Notes: generated by a model from the sequence alone, not told the origin. A stretch of 64,000 bases of DNA from Gnetum montanum (GCA_015680685.1 MNCI01001988.1:147799-211798); one strand, 5' to 3'; positions 10,838 to 23,869 are shown, numbered from the stretch's first letter. Numbers and translations: made by a program.

Positions 10838-13800
10838 ATGACACTAAAGCAATGTGGAGGAAAGAGTCAAAATATTACGATTGAAAAGATAGATGAGTGT
10901 GCTAGGGACTTGCAAAGATTTCCTAGGCCTATCTCCATCTATGCCTTGTCTATTGATGCTTCAAGATAGGCATTTCTACCCATTGTTTCTTTCATTTCTA
11001 TCTATTTTTCATGTTTTTTTTTGCCATGTGTGGGGCTATTTTTCTTAGATCTATGCTTGCAGAGGGGATAAAATTAAATTCTAACAAAGTCCCACCTTTT
11101 ATTTTTTCCATTTCTATTTAGATCTATGGTCATTTCATTGTTTTGGCTTTAGTAGATTTGATTTTGAAATTAAGCTTGCTATTTTCATGGTGTTTTTTTT
11201 CCAAAATTAGAGGGTTAATTGTTTTTCTTAGATCTAGGCCTTGATGTTCATTAAAATTTAATTCTAATGAAATGCTACCCCATTGTTTTGGTTTTTTTAA
11301 TGGGTATGAATTGTATCAACTATTTTGGCTATTTGTTCTTGTTTATGTTAAGTTAGGCTTTATGAATTTTAAGCTTTTTGCATGAAAAAGCAAGAAATAT
11401 TCTATATTTTTTCATAAATTAAAGGCTGCATATTTTTGAAATTAAATGTTATGAGTTTGTAGCCTATGTTTAAGCTTTCCTATGGCTGGTGTCTCATTCG
11501 GTTTGGCTTTGAAATCATTAAATTATGGTTTTTTTCCTAAGGGTATGTAGTTATGTTTATTATGTTCCTTTTAGATTTTCATGTGAATTCATGAATTGTT
11601 TCTAAGAAAATTTCATGATTTTTGGCTACTTTTTGGTCATTACTAGATAGGCCTTGGCTTTAGCTTTCCAATGTAGGTGGAATCACTTTGATTTGGTTAG
11701 AACTGAATTTTTAATATATTTTTCATTAAGTTGGTATCAAAAGGGGGTTTGTGCCATTTCTAGATTTTCATCCAAATTGATGATTTTTTCTAAATAAATT
11801 GCTAGGTTTTTGAATTTTTGTTAAGCATGGTTGTGTAGGGATCGATTTAAGTTTTCAAATGGTGGTGGAATCACTTTGTTTGGAGTTCAAATTAAGTTTT
11901 GGCAAATTGTTTACCAACCCTCCATGAAAGAGGGTTAATGGTGATGGCTATGGTATTTGCTAGACTTGTCTATGTTTCATGTGAAAACGGTTATGTATCT
12001 CTAGTTGTAATGGTCATGGCTACAATGTTTGTGACTTTAGGATTCCTTCCTTGGTGGAATCACTAAAATTGGAGCTTGGATGAATCTTTCATAAATTTTT
12101 AGTGATGGCTATATCATGGTTGTAGCACTTTATCCCCTTGGGGATGGATGTAGTTGACATGCCTAGAGATTACTCTTGTCAACTCCCATCATTGCTAAAT
12201 ATGTAAAACTTATGTTTTAATTTTTTTTAAAGAAAAGTAAAGGTTTTTACTATTTTTAGAAGGCCTTTTGCTATGGCTATATGCTTTTTTCTAAGTTTAG
12301 GCATGATTTAAACTAAAGCTTAATTTTGGGCTATAAAGGTTTGGCTATAATGAAAAAGGCTATGAAAAGCTGTAATAATGCTTTTTGTGGAATTTCTTAA
12401 GCTAATTTAAATAAACACTTTAGAGATTTTTATGGAGGCTAATTTCATCTCCAACTGGGATGTTTTTTCAAACTTGTTATGAAATTATAATTGGTCATAA
12501 TATTTTTGTTGTGCTTCATACATGGTCTACTTGAAGTCTATCCTCATCATTGTGGACTTGGTGGGCATTCTATGCTATATTGGCCACCCAAAGGACAACA
12601 CCCCACTTCTTGACATGCTGTTGCAGAAGGCTTCACTATGGTTCTAGCCTAGGGCAAGGGAATTTTTTACCTACATCCTATATAAGTTTAGTGTGATGCT
12701 ATGGTCACACTTATTTGTAGATGTGGCTAGGACCATATTGGAGACCTTGTTGCTTTGGGCATCTGGCCTGATTGTCAAGTTCATTACTGAAAATCTGCCT
12801 ATTAAGTCATCAAGGGGATAAATAGATGTAATATGTCTATGTTACCTTATGGAGATCTGGATCATGCTAGAGTATAATTAGTATAATGCTGATAATACTT
12901 TGATGGTGGCACATAGAGCCCACACATTATTCCAGAACTTAGCTAGCACTGTGTATCATCTACTTGGGTAAGCTTAGTTATTATAGTATTTTTATGGCTT
13001 TATTGACTACTTTTACTAACTTCGTTGGCTTTGTGAACTTCTTGTAGGTATCAAGTCAATAATCAAGGCTTGATCATTAATGATCAAACCTTAGAAATTG
13101 CTCAAACTACCTTAGATGAATTCACCAAGGGCCCCCATATTAGAAATGTTGTGTATCAATAGTTAAAAAGGGACTTTGATGCATACACTACAAGGTTCAA
13201 CCTTGTATACAAGAAGTGTAAGGATGATGAAATGATACAAAACTAGTGGGTAGATTCCACTAACTAAATGGAATAGACCCTTGTAGCTAGAACCTCCACT
13301 CAAACCACATTGAAGAAGAAGAAGAAAAGTAAACATAAAGGTTATCGCTTCTAATATTTTATGGTTATAAACACTCCAAGTCTCCTATTTCTTTGACTAG
13401 TTGTTGATGCTAAACTTTAGTTGTTGCCTTGCAGGACCTTCCACCTCTGTTGATGTCACTATACCACTTTTAGAAGAACATCATGAGGATATCCTCATCT
13501 TGAAATTTGGTGAAGTGATATTAGCATAGGAGTGGTTGAGGCGACAATTTCTCGGACACATTCAAGTAAATATCTAGCATGTGGGTTTGCTTGATGTATT
13601 CATGGCACCTATCCCTTCCATCCTTGCTACTGAGATGCTACACATGATTGACTACTTTGATGAGAAGGCTAGTCATTTTAGCAGCGTCATTTAGGGCATG
13701 AAGGTCAACATGGACATTGATGAGGGAATCTATTACAACTTTTTTGGTATCCCTACTGATAGGGAAAAGGTTTCCACCATAATAGTAAAGGAACTGAGCC

Positions 13801-16099
13801 ATCATGAGGAAGTTTTCGAGTGGCTTGGTGCCAACATGGATAAATCCAAAATTTCCATGGGTAGCTCCATGAACCCTAATGCAAAGGAGTCATATCCTTT
13901 GTTTAGGTCTCATGCATTTCTCAAACTATTTTTGCAAAATTAGGTGATTGGCATCATGCAGGGGTGAACCGTTAAGAAGGTAATGATGGATGATACTAGG
14001 TTCAACTAGGTGGCTACTTTGGTTGTTGGGCTTCAGGAGGAGATCCTTAGACTTTGCATGGACACCTCTATAATAATCCACATGAATTTTTCATTTTTAT
14101 GAGTTATTTGAAGAGGTTTGTGGAGTTTCTAATGGTTTATAGGAATGGATGATGGGTTTTCCAAGATCCAAGATAACTTTCTAAGCCTTGGATAAAGCAC
14201 ATTTATGCAATGATGCAACCCCAAAACCCACTAGAGGGAATGGGTGATATATCATCCATTACCACCAAGAGTCTTGATGCTAGGTAGTGTGAGTCTCATG
14301 ATAGCACAAATGATGGGGATACTTTCACATTTCTAGCAAGCATATTGGAGGCTAAACAATAATGTAGGAAGGTTAAAGGGGTAGCTAGAGAGTAACTTAA
14401 GAGTTCCATGGTGGAAGCACCATTGGCGTCAAACCAACCCACCTTAAATAATATTAAATTTAAGCTTAAGCCATCACAACAAGTAATGACAAGTATGCTT
14501 TTCTTAAGTTTTCCTATTTTATATTTTAAATTTTATGGCTATGTGATGGTTTCATGTGTTAACTGATTTTCTATGTGCTATGGGTGTAGACAAGTGTCAG
14601 GTCTTGGTAGCCCAAGTTGCTATAGAGGAAGAACAAAGGTATGCAAAAGAGACAGTCCTAAAGTAACCTAAGGCTAAAGGGTTTTCCAATGAAGATATAA
14701 ATGATCTAGATGCCTTGTTTAGTGAGGCAATGCTAGGTACATCACCCATCATCATCCTAGAGGAGGAGCCAATTATGCCCATGCCTTAACACTTTTGTTA
14801 TATCGTATGGTTTAATTTTGGTTTTCATCGTAACCATTCGATGATTATAATGCTTATAGTAGTTCTTGAGTTACTAGTGCAAGCTCCTATGCCTAAGTTT
14901 CATGTGAAATCGTGTGTGGAGATTGTAGACAAGATGGAGTTCATGCATGGGATGGTTTTGGACATCATTGATCGATAGCAATAGATTGCACTCGAGATAG
15001 GTAAGGACTTTGTTTTATGTGCCTTAGTTGTTTGGCCATATCATAGCTTGTGCTTATGTTATGAATATCTTAGGTTGTACATCATGTTTATGGTTGTATT
15101 TCATGCTTGTGTAGTGCCTTCTATGGAGTGGGACCCTAGCAAAGGCATGGAGATTGACTCCTTGCCTAAGCTTTCCTTTGATGTATCTAGTGTACCCTTA
15201 AAGTTGTATGAGATTACTACTGATCTAGCAATGTCATGTGTAAAAACTTCATGGAAGCTAGAGAGGTTCAATGAATTCTTATAAGAGAAAGTTATGGCCT
15301 TAAGGGAGAAGACTCAATAGTAGGAGAAGAAGATTAGAGATCTCTAAGATTGCAAGGATTTTGTGAAATTCGAAGAGGCTAACTTAGGGAAATTGTAGAC
15401 CAAGGTGATCACATGGACTCACTACTGGCATACCATTTGGGAAAAATTAGCAATTTTATAGGAGATGGAGGAACAACAAATGTAGATGGACCTCATATTC
15501 CAAAAGGTTGAGGACTAGAAAGATTACTATGCGTAGGTCCTAGAGTGGGGTAAGAAATAAAAGGTCCATAAGAAATTGTACAAGGATGATCCTAGGACCT
15601 ACCTTAATTATTTTAAGGAGAAAATTAAATGGTGTAAGAGAGATATGTTCATCTAGGGGATCTAGGTAGAGAGTGCTTATTAGCTTTTTGAGAGTAATCT
15701 CATGGTGGAGCAATCCCCTACTACTTAGATTATCACTACTGTAGATGAGACCTCTATAGCTGCTATTAGCTAAGAGCCACTGACTTAGACTATGATAGAT
15801 AGAACTAGCATCCTTTCTAGCATTGATCTTGAAGATCTTGACTAGGTAAACATGATAGAGGACTAGATCCTTCATCGCTTAGAGGAATGCCTTCCACATC
15901 TACCACTGAGAGTTATAAAGCTAGAATCCTCATAGGTTTGATGTATTTTATATTTTACATTTTTAGTTTTAATTTATGGTTTTGGCTATTGGTTACTAAT
16001 TCGCTATGTGTTGTTGTATTTTAGGCCTCAAGAGACATTGGTAGTCCTAGCGGTGAGGGTGGAGATGATCCATCACTTCCTCCTTTGGATGCCCCTTAG
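10838..16099 (+). pseudogene. Antisense spliced accessory gene of element B, eight exons
   Basis: Diverged copy of the gene in A and C; function unknown. Proposed exons: 1 10,838-10,965 (donor GT changed to AT), 2 about 12,518-12,967 (donor GTAAGC), 3 13,048-13,328 (acceptor TTGTAG), 4 13,435-about 14,480 (acceptor TTGCAG), 5 14,590-about 14,787, 6 14,878-15,000 (donor GTAAGG), 7 15,115-15,935 and 8 16,025-16,099, ending DAP-stop. Introns 1 and 2 are phase 2, as in A and C. Exon 2 retains FSVMLWSHLF; exon 4 retains YYNFFGIPTDREKV. Exon 7 is polar and Lys/Glu-rich, probably coiled coil, and reads in one frame apart from many TAG stops. Exon 8 is acidic and Pro/Ser-rich. No TATA was seen upstream. 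Intron 1 (about 1.55 kb) is T-rich without coding signal. Confidence 0.78.
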
Positions 16100-16424
16100 C
16101 ATCCTCCATTTACTCATTTTCAGCTTGTTGGCTATATTACTTGTATTTTCATGTTGATGGCTAATGTTAGCCAAGACTATGTTATAAGTGGTTGTCATTA
16201 TTTTTTGACATTTTTGCCACATAGTGTGGCCATGGCTATGTATGTTATGGGCACTTTAAATTTAAACTTAAAATTTAGGTTTCATTTTTGGCTGTATATA
16301 TTTTTATAGTAAATGTTGTAAATGGCTATGTTGATATTTTTTTCTATAAAATTAAGCAACTAATTGATGCGATAATAGGCTAAAAAAAATATAATAAAAT
16401 AGGCATTTCCTAGTTTTAGGCCAT

Positions 16425-16695
16425 AGCGGGCATAGGTTATATGGATTCTTCTAGTTTAGGACCATAGTGAGCCATGTTTTGTTATAGTTACATTGCCAAT
16501 TTTAGGCTATGGTAGGCCTTGTTGCTAGTTTAAAGTCTTAGCAAATTGTGATGCTAGTTTAAGACCATAGTGGGCTATGTTGTGCTATTATCTTTGTGAA
16601 TTTAAGATCAGGGAAAGCCATGTTGCATGATAAGTTTTTGCCAGTTTGAGGCCATGGCGGGCCATGTTGTGTGATTATCTTTGCTAGTTTAAGGC
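16425..16695 (-). repeat. GCTAGTTTAAGGCCATAG-motif array (element B)
   Basis: Six to eight degenerate copies of TAGTTTAAGRCCATAGYRRGCCATGTT, about 35-60 bp apart, between the antisense gene's 3' end and the protease-side reading frame. On the element's sense strand the core reads as in A. Confidence 0.8.
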
Positions 16696-16879
16696 CATAA
16701 TGGACCATGTTACAAGAAAAGAAGCTTATATCTACAATTTTATGTTCTAAAGTTTTTAAATATTTTACCTTGTTCATAACATGAATAAAAGAAAACAAGT
16801 AAAAATGCAAATGAAAGTAGAAACTTAGGCTACATGCATAAAGAGTAAAACAAAGTATGTAAAAAGATATAACAAATTA

Positions 16880-17705
16880 GGCTACATGGCTATTGGTGCA
16901 TCTTGTTATAAGGGCATGGAGAGGTTAACATGCACTTCACTTATGCAAATTTTTTCCTAATCTTTGAAAGATTATGGAAAGAGTAAGGTCATCTTTGAAT
17001 AAGTTTGTATTCACCATCACCTTCCTTGATGATGTTAAAAGGGAGTTCATCCCATAATGCATCCCTTTACTTATCGTTGTCATCGTTGGGTTGTTTCTCT
17101 CTATTGGGTTGATGGACTTTGTGACTAGGAGCTTATTCTTGAAGCTCCACTTTAGACCCCTACTCTATGCTCATGTTGTTAATAGCTAGGGAAACCACAC
17201 TATCACCATGAATGATGATTTTACATCCCTCATAAGGAAGATGAATTTATTGATGCATGGGTAAGGACATGGCCTGTAATTAAACCAACCATGTTCTTTC
17301 TATGATAAGATTGAATCCTAATGTTTCCTCCAGCACTAATAAATTGGCAGTTATTGGGAATTGTTCCCCTATACCAAAATCCAATGGGATAGAGGATATG
17401 TATCCTCTAGGTAATGCATGGTACCAATCAAGTGCTTTCCTAGTCAAGGACCTAGGGAAAATTCTCATGATGGTATGAGGCCATGGCTGTAAGAGCAAAC
17501 ACTCAAATCTAAAGCTTATAAGATGAGAATTAGGGTCACCTTCTTTGTTGTATTTGCTAAAATAGAGAATAGGAACACTAGGAGGAATTGTCAAGGGTGG
17601 GACCATAGGACTGATGGGATCATCTTGGTAAAAGTTCATAATTTTGATAGTTTGTGAAGTAGAGGCTTTAAGCCTATTCAACTCCTCCATCAAGTCTTGG
17701 ATCAT
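16880..17705 (-). pseudogene. gag fused to protease C-terminus by deletion (element B)
   Basis: The open stretch 17,705-17,280 begins like gag (NFYQDDPISPMVPPLTIPP, EGDPNSHLISFRFECLL, then KALDWYHALP). It then switches, without losing frame, to the C-terminal part of the pepsin-like protease (LDFGIGEQFP and FNLIIERTWLV). Element C has these two segments about 2 kb apart (near 43,300-43,130 and 41,200-41,092). The rest of gag, its zinc knuckle and the protease active site are therefore missing. From 17,279 to about 16,880 the PR-RT linker continues with stops. Non-functional as a capsid or protease, although 141 codons are open. Confidence 0.85.
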
Positions 17706-17715
17706 ATGGAAGGAT

Positions 17716-18443
17716 TTATCTAAGCCCTGTGATGGCCTTGTTGGTTTTAGGATTTACACATATGGTTGTGGAATCTATTGTGAGGCCTATGACCTTGCTA
17801 TGGGTTGTAGGATGGAAGAAAGAGGTTCTGTCATGGTCATAGTGTGTAAGCCAAACAAGGAAAAAGATGTTTATGTTGATACTTGAGGCACAAATGGGAT
17901 AAAGGGGGTGTGAGATCCCTAAGTTGCTTGGGGTACCATGGTGAGTCCCACATAGGTAGTTAACAAGTTTGTGATGGTGAAAACCATTAGTGAAGGTTGC
18001 ATAGACCAAGGATGTGTGGTAAATAACATCAACAAGTTATAGGCTATTGATTGTGACATTGTTTGGATTTGATTATTGGCTATGATTTATGTGGGACCAG
18101 TTGTGGTAGGGTAGGAGGGAGTGGAAGGTGGCAACACCATGCCCATGGAGAAAAAAAAAATCATTAGAGGAAGGTGTTGTGACCTTGATGAATGTCTGTT
18201 GGAACAATCCTCCTAGGATGTTTTTAGGCTTAAATTCCACCCTAAATTCATCCTCCTCTTCCTGTTGTTCCTTTGAGCTATGTTTGTCCACTTCTTGCTC
18301 CATCTCAAAAATTGGGCTAAGATACTAGCATAGATATCAGTTAGAGGAATTTGGTAATAGGGGGAAGGGATGTACACCTTACCATTACAATGGATGAGTT
18401 CAAACTCCCTTTTGGCTTCTACCTTCAAACATGGAATCAACAT
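17716..18443 (-). pseudogene. gag: gag N-terminal region (element B), degenerate
   Basis: Broken frames upstream of the gag/protease fusion. A stretch near 18,360-18,300 (YYQIPLTDIYASILAQF) resembles element C's gag start near 44,100 (LGMVIPLTETFKWNLDQH). Frameshifts and stops prevent a single model. Coding assignment rests on position and this weak similarity. Confidence 0.45.
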
Positions 18444-18739
18444 AGTAACCTATATTTGAAGTTATATTAGTCTTCATTTATGGTTGTAAAATCATGAATT
18501 TTCTCCTTGACTCTCAAATACTACCTACATTTAATGATAGTAGGGTCTTTGGGATCATACGCCCTCATGGCTTGTTGGCTAGGACGTTTGCTAGTGAAGG
18601 TGAGGGGTAACTTGGTGGACTATTGGAAAGACATGTCTATAGTGTTGAAAATGGCTTAAAATAGGCTATAAATGATAAAAAAAAAACTAAATTCTAGTGA
18701 ATGGAATTCAAAAAAATTTAAAAGAATGCAAAAATAGAT

Positions 18740-20000
18740 AAAAATTAAGTGTGGGGTAAGGGGATTTTACTCCTTTACCAAAAATGAAAAGTTGAGAAAG
18801 TTGGTGTTAAGCCTTTCCCATGTTGGCCTTCTAATTGCCTCTATGCTAGGTATGGTAGGGGGGAAAGAAGGGAGGTTAGATGATGGAAATCTCACACCTT
18901 CTAATCCAACATTGATGGGGAAAGAGTTTGAAAACCAAAGTGGATAGTTGATGTTTTTTCACTAAAACTAGTTTTAGTAGGTTGCTAATTCTCTCATCTA
19001 GGAGAGATGGGGGGAAGCTGACTTCTAGAAGTTTGATGATTTCTGGATGGTTTGTACCACCCACTTTAGAAACTAGAAAAAATTAGCAAAAAAAAGAAAA
19101 AAAGGGGGGAAAAGGTATCAATGTTGGATTTGGGTAGGAAAATTCATATTAGTTGCTATGAAAAGCTAACATCCAACCACCTACAACTTCCATGCTATAG
19201 TATTGGTCACAAGGGGTAAAGAGTAGCATTAAATTTTTCAAAATTTTGGTTGTAAAATATTAGAACAAGCCTACAAATAGAAATAACAGCCATATAGTTC
19301 TATTAATTAGCTAAAAATGGAGCACTTTCTATGATTAGTAAGTGAGGGATAATGGAGGCTTACCCCTTTACCAAAATTAGAAAGCTCAAAATGTTGGCGC
19401 TAAGCCTTACCCATGTTGGTGCTAAGCCTTACCCATGTTGGCATCCTAACTACCTCTATGATGGGTATGGTAGAGGGGGAAATAAGGAACTGAGATGATG
19501 GGAATCTCACACCTTCTAATCCAATGTTTATGGGGGAAACATTAAAAATCAAAGTGAAAAATTCATGCTTTTTTACTAAGATTGGTTTTGGTAGTCTGCT
19601 AATTTTCTTAGCTAGGAAAGATGGGGAAAAGATGACTTGTAGAGGTTTGATGATTTCTAAAAGGGTTTCACCATACACTTTTGAAACTAAAAAAAAATTG
19701 GTAGCAAAAAAGGAAAAGTGGGGGGGAAATTAGCAATGAAAAATAAAAAGTGAGGAAAATTATTGATGTTGGCTTTGGGCTAAAAAATTCATAGCTGTTG
19801 TTATGAAAAGCCAACATCCAACCACCTACAACTTCCACATTGAAATTTTTGTCACAAGGGGGACAGGGTAGTGTTGAGTTTTTGAAGGTTTTGGTGGAAT
19901 GCCAACATTGGCCTTGAAATTCATAGTAACCACTATGAAAATCTTAAACATCCAAACACTTGAAACTTCCATGCTAGGCTTTGATTATAGGGTGGATGGA
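18740..20000. repeat. Large tandem repeats in the leader of element B
   Basis: A unit of about 0.6 kb occurs twice (18,740-19,340 and 19,350-19,900), with a third partial copy to about 20,000. Shared blocks include GGAATCTCACACCTTCTAATCCAA with flanks, and AACATCCAACCACCTACAACTTCCA. Within the second copy a 23-bp block (GCTAAGCCTTACCCATGTTGG core) is duplicated at about 19,396-19,441. It lies between the primer site and gag. No coding frame is convincing. Confidence 0.8.
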
Positions 20001-20120
20001 TCACAACATTAGGTTTTGAAGGTTTAAAAAGTATAGATGTAAAAATTGTAGATTTTTGCAATAGAAGGCAATGTTGGCAATAGGGAAAACTAATTTGGAT
20101 GTAGAAATTAGGTAGAGGCT

Positions 20121-20136
20121 CTTCTTCTAACACCAA
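20121..20136 (-). other. Primer-binding site of element B
   Basis: On the minus strand it reads TTGGTGTTAGAAGAAG, a few bases inside the LTR. Element C has TTGGCACTAGAAGGAG at the equivalent place (44,847-44,862). I do not assign the priming tRNA. Confidence 0.6.
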
Positions 20137-20142
20137 GAAAAT

Positions 20143-21164
20143 TGTTGTGATTGGAATATTTGATCAGTAAAAAATTGAAAGTCCTAGTGTAGTAGCCTCA
20201 AACTCAAATCCCTAGGACATTTGAAAAAATGAGATTTAGGGTGCCCTAGATAGTCTGGTAGATCACACATAGACTTATAGAATGAAAAACAAATGATGCA
20301 AATAATGATGAAAAAATTAAAGATATGTAAAATAGAAAAAGAAATATAAAGGGTACATAAAAAATAAAACTTTAAAACTTTATTAAAATAATAAAGGAAA
20401 AGTTCTAGAAATGTGTACAAGAAATACTCATGAGAGAGCAAAGGAGGGTTCATTAATGTAGGAGTTCAAGGCCAATTGAAGTCGATGTGATCTACTTCAA
20501 GATTTGGATACCAAGACACTCTTGGTGTGTTTGAATATAATCTTGTTGAAGTTGTTAAAATATAGTAAGTGCCTTCCCTCCATGGCCAGCCTTATACCAT
20601 CCTTATTGAAGTTGTTGGTTAATGTTGGAGTGCATGTGGTGTTGAAATATAGCTTTTGTGGCTTCCACACTAGGCACATGCAATCCCCATGCTAGGGGTG
20701 GAGCCTCCACATTGGTGAGGAACTTTCACATTGAGGGAGGAAGGTTTCCATGTTGTGCATGTAGTCTCCACAATGAGGGGGAAATTTTCCAATTTGAGGT
20801 GAAAATCCCCACCCTTCCACATTAGGGATAGGTGAGCTCTTTCTGTTGTAAGTATTTCTAGTGTAGAAAAATGTATACCTTCCATTAATCCCATCAAATT
20901 ATCATTTTTGACATTCCAATAGTAATTTTAACACAGCCCCCGCACCCAAGCCCAAATCTAGACACTAGGTGACTTTTTTCACTTGGGGCATGAATCTTTG
21001 ACCACTTATGAGGCATTTTTTAGCTCGAAAGTATGGAATATATGAGATTGCCTCTCATGGATTACAATCTTCACATTTATAATGAATTTTTTTTTTTGGG
21101 TTTCATGGGGTGAAAGCTACATGATGAAAATTGACTATAACATACAAAATTTTTTGGTGTTTCA
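20143..21164 (-). repeat. LTR copy 1 of element B
   Basis: Starts by the primer-binding site and ends GGTGTTTCA at 21,164, the same terminus as A and C. An early block (AGGGTGCCCTAGATAGTCTGG) matches C's LTR at about 44,970. It is about 1.0 kb, shorter than A or C, so B is a diverged subfamily. Confidence 0.7.
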
Positions 21165-22408
21165 TAAACGTTATTTTACAAAGAACAAAATAAAGAAGAG
21201 TTAAGAGATTATGTACAAAGTGTACCTAAGAGGGTAATAGGAGGGTTCACATGAGCGGGGTTTCAGTGTCCATTGAAGCTAATGTGTTCCACTCCACACT
21301 TTGAATGTCCTACCATTCCCAATGTTGTTGAACCTCCTTTGCTGCTACTTATATATTTGCAACATTGGTTACTATTGAGAGTTGAGAATTGTGAAGAATC
21401 TAAGCTATCCAAGTGCTCTATGCTAGGGGTTGAAAATCCCAGGAGTGCAACATGGAGTCTTAAAACTCAAAAATCTTAAAGGGGATTATAGGGTCATAAG
21501 GCAACAAGGGTTCCATGCTAGGAATACCCAAGGATTAGCATTTATGCAAAGGTTTTCAAGTGCTCTCAAATGTGTCAGGGTGTGAAAGTTTTTCTTGGAA
21601 AATGTATGTATGCTCAATGTATTCAAGTGCCAAAAGAGTGAAACTTGTAAATGATGTTTGAGGCTAGTTTTTATAGGTTTTAGGCCATTAATGGTGCTAA
21701 AAAATGGTTCTAATTTAGCTACAATTTGGCTAAAAAATGGTTGTAAATTGGCTATAATTTTTTTATAAATTTCTACCTCATATGAGTGAGATGGGTGCCC
21801 AAATTTTGGGGGTTACTATATATAGTAAATGCCTTCCCCCCATGGCCATTATATTTACTATAAATAGTAACTACCATCCTTTCTAAAGTGACTAGTTAGT
21901 GTTGGAGTGCATGGAGTGTTGAAATATGGCTTTTGTGGATTCCATGCTAGGGGCATGTATGTTACATGGTGGCGGTGGAGCCTCCATGCTGGGGAAAAAT
22001 TTTCACACTAAGGGGAGGAAGGTTTCCAAGTTGTGCATGCATTGTCCATGATGCTGGGGGCTCACATTGGGGGTAGGTGAGATTTACCCTCTTGCAAGTA
22101 TTTCCAATGTAGAAAAATGTATACCCCCCATAAAACCAATTAAATTGCCATTTTTTGGCATTCCAAAAGGCAATTTTGATCTCCCCCCCAAAGCCTAAAT
22201 ATAGATACTAGGTAAATTTTTCCACTTGGGGAATAAGGCTTTGACCACTTAAGAGGCATTTTTTCAACCCCAAAAGTATGGAATATGTGAGATTTCCCCT
22301 CATGGATTAAAATATTCACATTTACAATGAAGTTTTGCCTTAGGTCTCATGGGGTAAAAGCTACATGATGAAAATTGACCATAATATGGAAATTTTTGTG
22401 GTGTTTCA
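21165..22408 (-). repeat. LTR copy 2 of element B, in tandem with copy 1
   Basis: Repeats copy 1 in the same orientation: 20,560-21,164 aligns with about 21,820-22,408, and 20,390-20,520 with about 21,200-21,300. It ends GGTGGTGTTTCA at 22,408. No internal region lies between the copies. It contains the palindrome TTACTATATATAGTAA near 21,815 and an ACTATAAATAG near 21,870. Confidence 0.7.
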
Positions 22409-23469
22409 AGGTACTATTTCAATCAAGTATTGAAGTGCCATTAGCAAGCTTCATTTAATTTTGCATCAGCTTAGAATTGAAAGTGAAATATAGATTCAAA
22501 TCCCCTAGGAAGAGTATACATGTAGGTTGTACAAGTGAAGAGTCCTTAAAGATGACTTACATTTGTTTCTTTTCTATGTTGTGACTACCCATTTGACACA
22601 ACATTATAATGTGGTAGTATAAAACTTGTATGATTTATTTTTTGCTGTGTCCATTTTTGCTTGATCAATTTGTAGATTCTATCTTTATTTTTTATGAAAA
22701 TATAATATTTATCCAATAGATCCAATGGATCTTTGAATATAATAAAGCTTTACTTTGAGATTTAGGTTTAAATACTGACTATTCTTTCTAAGACCAACAT
22801 TTCTTTTGTCTTTAATATATTTTTTAAAATTTCTATAATTTAGCTAAAATATGTCCTTGATATTAAAATTTTTATGCATCCATCATTTTACCCATGTCGA
22901 GCTAGTCAAAATAAGCATAAATGTGCCATAGTTACCTAGGTAGAAATTAGTATTTTAATTAAACTAAAGAAAATATGGATCTACAAGTTACTTTTTTAAT
23001 CATTTAACATTAAAATTTGTAAATTTAGAAGTTAAATGAAGAAACTAATTTTAGATATATACTTTATATATGAAATTACTTTAGTCCACCAAATTTTAGC
23101 TTAATCTAATAGGTTTGAATTTTTAAAATATTTTTATTAATTAAATATTTAATATATTTAAACTTCCAATAAAATGCTAAATAAATGATGGATTCACATT
23201 TCATTAACATGATAGTATTATGTAAAATAATGTTAAACTTTGTCATCCTCATTCATTATTAAAAGTATAATATTTTCTAACTTAAAATGAATAATTAGAA
23301 AGAAATTATAAATAAATCACCTGATCAAAAGTCTGAATATTAATTGGAAGCATTAGTACATCTACAAATATATGTGAGGTTTAAAAAAGTTTAAGTATTT
23401 AATAGAGTGTTAAGATTACATATACAAATGTGGAGCACTACATAACTTTCCTACTTAAGGAGATTCACT
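22409..23469. other. AT-rich stretch without recognised gene
   Basis: No coding frame, RNA gene or clear repeat pair seen. It lies just downstream of a chromovirus integrase end on the minus strand, so it may be that element's 3' untranslated region and LTR. Confidence 0.4.
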
Positions 23470-23625
23470 TCTAGAAATATAGAAAAAGAAATGGATAAAG
23501 TTCATGTACTTCATCCTCCATTTTCTAAGTAGTCTCATGCACTCTATGGTCCTGCCATTTGACTTTAACTTTACCAGTCTCCTTGTTGTCAAAGATAATA
23601 TGAACGTATAGTCTCCTTACTTTGT
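23470..23625 (-). pseudogene. Chromovirus integrase C-terminal chromodomain fragment
   Basis: The minus-strand frame reads KVKVKWQDHRVHETT, a stop where chromodomains have Trp, then KMEDEVHELYPFLF. This is the chromodomain that ends the integrase of plant Ty3/gypsy chromoviruses (pattern V-K-W...E-A-T-W-E...YP-x-L-F). Nothing upstream of it remains recognisable, because D's 3' LTR starts soon after. An older element into which D probably inserted. Confidence 0.7.
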
Positions 23626-23869
23626 GATTAACTTTATTTTGTATGGAGAGTAGTGGTAGGCAACAATCTTTTCTCTATATTTAGAGTGTTAGTTTTAAAT
23701 CATAGGTATTGTAAGTGCTTTTTTGTTTGAGAAAAACCAAAAGGGAAGATTAGGTTAAGACTAGATGTTATAAAATGTTAAAAAGGGACGAAGAGCATTC
23801 ATGTTGGGATCCATGCTAAATGAGGCGAGTTCGTTAAGAAAAAAATATAAATAGAGACATAATCCTTCA

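Larger units (their letters stand above)
10395..22408 (-). mobile_element. Element B: Tat element truncated on its pol side by A
   Basis: A minus-strand relative of A and C. From high to low coordinates: tandem LTRs (20,143-22,408), primer-binding site near 20,121, a leader with large tandem repeats, gag fused to protease (about 18,443-16,880), a motif array, and the plus-strand antisense gene (10,838-16,099). RT and integrase should follow below 10,395 but A's LTR stands there. If A inserted into B, B's pol lies beyond A's 5' end, outside the window. Confidence 0.75.

Noticed and set aside
15540-15875. 111-codon minus-strand open frame
   Set aside because: Shadow of exon 7 of B's antisense gene. 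TAG stops on the plus strand become CTA on the minus strand, so the reverse frame looks open.
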